Positions 46,831 through 51,374 of a stretch of DNA of 51,374 bases are shown here, piece after piece. The DNA lies in NCBI GenBank assembly GCA_900404475.1, contig OUQQ01000061.1, positions 1 to 51,374 on the forward strand, read 5' to 3'. The translations under genes and the position numbers were made by a program. The DNA comes from Spongospora subterranea (taxonomy: Eukaryota; Endomyxa; Phytomyxea; Plasmodiophorida; Plasmodiophoridae). The notes under the pieces are model-generated. The model searched no databases. It saw only the letters and a list, made by a program, of their open reading frames with translations, and was not told where the DNA came from. Within the stretch, counting starts at the first letter, position 1, and the number at the start of each line of letters is the position of its first letter.

Positions 46831-47254
46831 GAAAACATATCCAGATGTAACGGCGGTTATTTGAAAGGGGGTCGAATGTTCGACTTGAGACACAGCTCTT
46901 CTCTCGAAGAATTTGAAAAATGAGAATCACGATCAGAAACAAAAATGGAAATCCAATCAAATCGACACTCGGCAGCAAATGTAGCAGTAGGAGTGAATCA
47001 AGGGAACAAGTCAACAAAAAAAGGACAGATCATCACGAACAACGAACAGGTATTTGAAATGCTTCTTACGGGATAGGTCTATCTGTAAGTAATCGAAATG
47101 AAGGACCAAGTTCCGCGAAGATACATGAATGGTCGAACCGATTGGTCGCGGGACAACTTTACCTCATCTATATACAGTACAGTACAAGCATTTTTGGCAA
47201 AAAAAAAAGCAACATCGTCGGCGAGCCCACTCCAATAAAAGCGTTCTTGAATAG
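46831..47254. other. Spacer between the inverted RNase H fragments
   Basis: About 420 nt. It contains a short hydrophobic minus frame ('LHLLPSVDLIGFPFLFLIVI') and an A-rich tract at 47201-47210, but nothing recognisable. Confidence 0.35.
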
Positions 47255-47455
47255 ACGATAAGCCGTCAAAGGTCCCTCTGCCAATTGGTCGGTTCCTGAG
47301 AAGAAAGCTTAACCCATCTGCTCGCCGCTTTGAGTATCTTCTCAGCACTGGTCAACGTCCGTTCACTGATCATCGAAATATAGTTTTCATATAAAATCCG
47401 GAAAGAGTCTCGGTTCTCCTTAATCGTCATTCCTTCGACAAAATACAACGCTGGG
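47255..47455 (+). mobile_element. Ty3/gypsy RNase H fragment, copy 2 (plus-coding, inverted to copy 1)
   Basis: The plus frames read 'KGPSANWSVPEKKA', then after a stop and frame change 'FEYLLSTGQRPFTDHRNIVF' and 'NRHSFDKIQRWVWL' (the continuation of the RNase H domain). The nucleotide match to copy 1 extends over about 180 nt in inverted orientation with small deletions; the central part of the TDHRN context has lost a few residues. It is inactive. Confidence 0.85.
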
Positions 47456-47689
47456 TATGGCTTTGAGATCAATAATGCTGTTGATATTTCCGTGAATTCC
47501 TCAAATCCTGATTTGGGAAGTTCTTATCTCGTGGTTTGGTTTTGAAATTGTAGAAAACTCCAGGAATCCCACTTTCGCAGCTTCAACAAGACTATCCGGT
47601 GTTCGCCAAACATCGCCTTCGGGGTGCTGAGCTCCTGTCCTCTCGAGTTACTCGCCCTGCTCGATTGACGACACCACTATCGCCTGTTT

Positions 47690-48241
47690 AGCTAAGTGAG
47701 AGGGCGATATGTCTTAGTAAAACACAATACAATCGGTCTGCAGATGTTGATTTGTCGATAAACATAATCTTACTGGGCATGGTGGGAATCTGTCGCGATA
47801 GGTTAACAGTCGATAAACATAAATTTACTCCAACCCCAGGGCCACCGCAAAAAGTCTTTCGGCGGGGCGCGTCAAATCCACAACGTTCCGCAAACAAACG
47901 CAGACACACGATGGGAGTATCGGCGCCGGGCGTAACCAGAACGTCTCTGCATCCTGTGTTCTTTGCCTAGTCGCGATTGCAATAAACCAGTAGTATCGAA
48001 GTTGTGCAGCAAAGAAGGGTTTTCTAACAACAACCTGTAGAAAATATTGGTGTGTGAAAAGGTCATAGATTACAAGATTAGTATCTGAGACCTGTTCGCA
48101 TTTTATTACGATTTCTTTCTCAGATGATGTCCGTCCTGATTGGTGTGTCCCAAAAGTTCCTAGCCCAATAATTTTCACATCACATAATGGGTCATTCTTG
48201 AGACTCAGTTGCACGAAACTGGAAATCGTGACGAAGAACAC
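47690..48241 (-). CDS. Possible HU-domain (CCDC81-like) protein fragment
   Basis: A minus frame with no ATG, so probably beginning inside an exon, reads 'ISSFVQLSLKND', 'CDVKIIGLGTFGTHQ' and 'EKEIVIKCEQ', after which a 57-nt GT...AG intron can be removed to give 'VVVRKPFFAAQLRY'. Farther on, another frame has 'TPIVCLRLFAERCGFDAPRR'. The order (helix, V-x-I-x-G-x-G-T-F, K-P-x-F, then I-x-L-x-x-x-A-x-x-x-G) resembles the HU-type domains of CCDC81 ciliary proteins. Start, end and integrity are unknown. Confidence 0.3.
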
Positions 48242-49283
48242 AAAAAGCTGGGATCGGGAATGCCGGAATTTACGAGTGGACAGTGAATCGGAATGTTCAA
48301 CCGCTTATTGACGGTTTCATGGAAAAACACGATTCCGTTTTAGTGTTGTCAATAGGAGTAAAAAGGGTATTGCGATGGTGGTACTTCAAATCTGCCGCTG
48401 CCTTGCCCTGCGGTTAATAATTTTGGTACAAGGCAACGACGAGCTAGTTTGAAATTAGGCCATTCTCCGGTAGGGACATCTGAAAATGACGAATTGTGTG
48501 AGATTAACACCACGAGAAATCGGTTGCTGTTCAGTATTCAAGAAACTGGTTCCATCAACTCACATTGATGGTGGTTTTTTCATCCCGATTAATCCATCGA
48601 AGTTGATCTGATGAAGAGGAATTCAGTAATCTGTGTACAGTGTTACTCTCATTGTAAACTGATTCAAAGCCATCAGTTCGCTACACCTTGACTGTTACAA
48701 AAATTGAGAATTCACAAAATACGCGTTCGATACGTGGTTTGAAGATGCTTAAAAATCCTATCAAGTCTATCCCCTCCCATTCGTTCTGTCATGGAATGTC
48801 ACTCTCCATAATCGGGCAGCAACCATTTCTGAGTTATCTACACTTTCAAAAAAGTGGAAAGCCCAGGGAATATTATGGACTCTTTCTTCTGGTAAATTCA
48901 ACTGCAAGAGGTCGTTCAGACTCACCAAAACTTCAACCGTTAATCCGAAGAATGATTTGATGTGTGTCTGCTCCAAGCCGCAGTATGAATCGATGATCGA
49001 TAGTTAACTCATTTCTCGATGAACCGGAACCCGTAGCGCATTCATTTCGCCATGCGCGTTGAATTCGGCATTCTGTCAAATCCGATTAACTTTGGTGGTT
49101 TCAAAACTAAGGTGCTACCAATCATACATAGCGACCGGCTCAAGACTTAGGAAATTTGACCGTCTTTGACTTTCCAGAATGGAGATGGTCTGAAGTCAAA
49201 AATTGGCGGTTTTGGTGTTTTTGAAACGTGAAAGTGTCCGTGACGGAGTCCGGGTCGACTCGGCGACCCGTGGTTGGCAAACG
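48242..49283. other. Unassigned region
   Basis: A minus frame at 48767-48976 encodes a protein-like stretch ('NIPWAFHFFESVDNSEMVAA', then 'RLWRVTFHDRTNG') that might be an exon, but nothing connects it to a family. The rest shows short frames only. Confidence 0.3.
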
Positions 49284-50510
49284 ATGCCGGGCAAGTTCAG
49301 CGCCATCTGTGGGGCAGTAACATGTCCTGGTGCCGTCGATTGGGATAGATGGCGTGATGGCGATGCGGTTATCGCCAAGAGACGCGTCGAATATGATGAT
49401 CTTGTGATCCTATTTGAGAGTCATCAATCGATGCAGTTCGCCATCGTTAAACCGGGAATCATCTGGTCATCAAAGAAAGGTCATTTCCAGTAAGATATCA
49501 CAGTCTGTTTATTGCTTCGATCCCTATTTCCATTGCCCCGCCCACTTTTTTTTATTCGTTGTTTGATCTGTTGTTTGTTGATTCAAGTAATGAACGTTGT
49601 TCATGTGAGATTGTTGGTCGTTTATTCGCTAACCTAAAATAATGCTGTGAACTATAGTCATGACGATTTCGTTGGCGTTGAATATGGCAGTATGGTGCGA
49701 GCCAGGAAAGGGGTATCGAAAAGCCATCGCCCTAAACCTGGCGATCCGATCCACGCTGGCTGGATCGTCCTGATGCACCCGTCGCCCGATCTGTGGACCC
49801 TCAGCCTCAACCATCGAACCCAGATCCTGTACGACGCCGATATCGCCATGATCCTGCTCCATCTCGAAGTTCGACCAGGCGCCGTCATCTTCGAATCGGG
49901 AACGGGATCGTGTTCATTGTCGACGTCGATCGCTAATGCCATAGCGCCGACCGGCCATCTCTACACGTTCGAGTTCAACGAGGAACGGTTCGCTTCGGCC
50001 CGTCACGATCTGCAGCTAATGAAGGTGGATCACATCGCCACCTGTATTCACAGGAATGTCATCGCCGATGGATTCGCGATCGCCGACCGTGAAAATATCG
50101 TCGCCGATGCCGTTTTCCTCGATCTTCCCGCTCCGTGGGATGCCGTTCACCATGCAGATGGCGTGTTGAGACCATTCGGCAAGATCTGCTCTTTTTCTCC
50201 ATGTATGGAACAGGTTCAGCGAACGTGTCAGGTGCTGAGATCCCTCGGGTTCATCGAGATCATCACATTGGAATGTCTTCGCCGAACGTTTGACGCTGTC
50301 GTGACCCAGTTTCCCCAGGCCAATTTCGCCAGTTTCACCAAAGACGATGGGACGGCGGTGGCGAAAGTCTCAACCAAACGTCAACGAAGAGGGAAAACCG
50401 AGCCGGCCGATGGGGTTCTTGTGTCTAAATCATTCGCCAGTATGAGAGGACATACCGGATTCTTGACATTCGCCAGAAAGCCATTGCCTCCCCCTTCATT
50501 GTCAACCTAA
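49284..50510 (+). CDS. TRM61: tRNA (adenine58-N1)-methyltransferase catalytic subunit
   Basis: Two exons (49284-49489 and 49658-50510) are joined across a 168-nt intron with donor GTAAGA and a gctaacc branch site, giving 352 residues in phase. The junction restores the N-terminal block 'KGHFHHDDFVGVEYGSM'. The SAM fold follows: 'VIFESGTGSCSLSTSIANAI' (motif I), 'HLYTFEFNEERFASARHDL', 'ADAVFLDLPAPWDAVHHAD' (D-L-P motif), 'CSFSPCMEQVQRTCQVLRS' and the C-terminal 'RGHTGFLTFARK'. With TRM6 it makes m1A58 in tRNA, including initiator tRNA-Met. ATG 49284 is the first Met in frame. The leader before 'YDDLVILFESHQSM' is longer than usual. Confidence 0.93.
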
Positions 50511-50994
50511 AATCCCAAAACTTGTACCGTCGAATCCTTAACCAATTTCCTACATCCAAGTTCTAGTTTGTCCGCCCCTACAGAGCTGGTTAAATTTTGA
50601 CACATCGTTTCCAAACTGTTATTAGTAACTCGATGAACACCTCAGCCTCGCAATGCCATGACCAAAGCAATCTCATCGGATTGTTGATTTGATCATTTTC
50701 TTCCAGATATTTTCAGGCTCATGACAGAACTGCGATACCTCAACCCGAATCGTACTATCGGATGTAAATGGGACACTGAGAATGTGTCACACGTCTTGAG
50801 TTTTGGAAAACGACCGATCGAGGCAAGGGGTCCATCACTGGGGGCAATCTTTTAGCTCGATATTTCTCGCTGAGATAAAAGAGCTCTAGCTCGATATGCA
50901 GTGCTAAATTTATCGAGCTTATTGACCTCGATATATTGTGATGTTTGTTGACATGGACTGTAAATAATTGTTGTCACGATCGGTGGCGTCGATA
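50511..50994. other. Intergenic; short AGCTCGATAT direct/inverted words
   Basis: At about 50854-50935 the words agctcgatat, gagctc(t) and atcgagctt recur in direct and inverted orientation (tagctcgatatttctcgc, tagctcgatatgcag, atcgagcttattgacctcgatat). It could be a small promoter-associated motif cluster for the next gene. No frame of interest. Confidence 0.4.
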
Positions 50995-51321
50995 ATGGTC
51001 GGTCGGTTTCCTGTAGTTACCAGCACTGTGTCTGTCGTTCTCCTATCGTCATGCAGAGCCTGTACTGTTTCGAGTCAAGAGGACGATATATTGAGCAGTG
51101 TGGGAATTGCAGCCAATTTGGACAGGTTCCTTGAGTTGCCAACCGAATCGGAACTCTTGCAAATGCGACACAAAGATTTGAAAAATCTTCTCATTTCCAG
51201 GGGGCTTCCCAGTACGGGTGCAAAGCAGATGTTAATCGATCGGTTGCGGACGACACCTCCGAACATTGAGAACAATGTTAGGCGTGAGTTGATGAAGAAG
51301 TGGTTTATGAAGACGTCTTGA
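50995..51321 (+). CDS. Small protein with signal peptide and SAP domain
   Basis: A 108-residue frame from the first ATG, 50995. The N-terminal ~22 residues form a signal peptide ('FPVVTSTVSVVLLSSCRACT') or possibly a mitochondrial presequence. A SAP fold occupies about residues 50-80: 'ESELLQMRHKDLKNLLISRG', then 'LPSTGAKQMLIDRLR' (L-x-x-L-K-x-x-L-x-x-R-G-L-x-x-x-G-x-K). A basic tail follows. SAP domains usually bind DNA or RNA, which makes a secretory signal unexpected. The ER protein MANF has a SAP-like C-domain, but the Cys pattern of MANF is absent here. The gene ends 50 nt before the window edge. Confidence 0.7.
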   Translation: MVGRFPVVTSTVSVVLLSSCRACTVSSQEDDILSSVGIAANLDRFLELPTESELLQMRHKDLKNLLISRGLPSTGAKQMLIDRLRTTPPNIENNVRRELMKKWFMKTS

Positions 51322-51374
51322 CCTCCTTTGCCTGCAATGTTCCAGATATCCACAGGTACCGGGACCAAGTCATG

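Overview
The window comes from a nuclear eukaryotic genome. The protein-coding genes carry short spliceosomal introns, mostly 47-70 nt, with GT...AG ends and often a CTAAC-like branch site. Every recognisable product is eukaryotic: VPS4, UPF3, USB1, TRM61, eIF2B-epsilon, uL2, UDP-GlcNAc pyrophosphorylase. The lineage cannot be fixed from the sequence. The rhomboid has a plant/protist-type Cys/His tail, there is a GnT-I-type glycosyltransferase, and the retroelement fragments look like those of protist and oomycete-type genomes. A compact-genome protist fits best. A CCDC81-like HU-domain fragment hints at a flagellum, but weakly.

Layout. 0-4 kb is repeat-derived (a Ty3/gypsy integrase-chromodomain remnant and no intact gene). 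4.0-8.8 kb holds two minus-strand genes: a membrane-anchored DUF229 hydrolase-like protein and the ESCRT ATPase VPS4. 9-15 kb is decayed sequence with two degenerate VPS4 MIT-domain copies, a ~440-bp foldback, a second inverted repeat and a 22-bp minisatellite. 15.2-17 kb holds a membrane protein with a p97-binding SHP-like tail and a P/Q/G-rich protein. 17-21 kb contains a dead Copia element and a long near-perfect hairpin.

21-37.7 kb is dense. It holds a GT13 N-acetylglucosaminyltransferase carrying an MGAT5-like Cys-rich tail, an unassigned/MULE-like gap, LPA acyltransferase, eIF2B-epsilon, UAP1, UPF3, a beta-propeller protein and a rhomboid protease. 39-43.4 kb is also dense: a four-TM tetraspanin-like protein, USB1, two related small secreted proteins flanking an unknown gene, and ribosomal protein uL2. 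43.4-49 kb is again repeat-rich, with two RNase H fragments in inverted orientation. 49.3-51.3 kb holds TRM61 and a small secreted SAP-domain protein.

Functional themes are mostly housekeeping: translation and RNA quality (uL2, eIF2B-epsilon, TRM61, USB1, UPF3), membrane traffic and ER (VPS4, SHP-tail protein, rhomboid, LPAAT), and UDP-GlcNAc synthesis and use (UAP1 and the GT13 enzyme). The most unusual items are the GT13/MGAT5-tail fusion, the paired secreted histidine-rich proteins, the VPS4 MIT relics beside intact VPS4, and the number of inverted duplications. Gene models with explicit splice sites were checked for phase by hand. Other exon boundaries are approximate.
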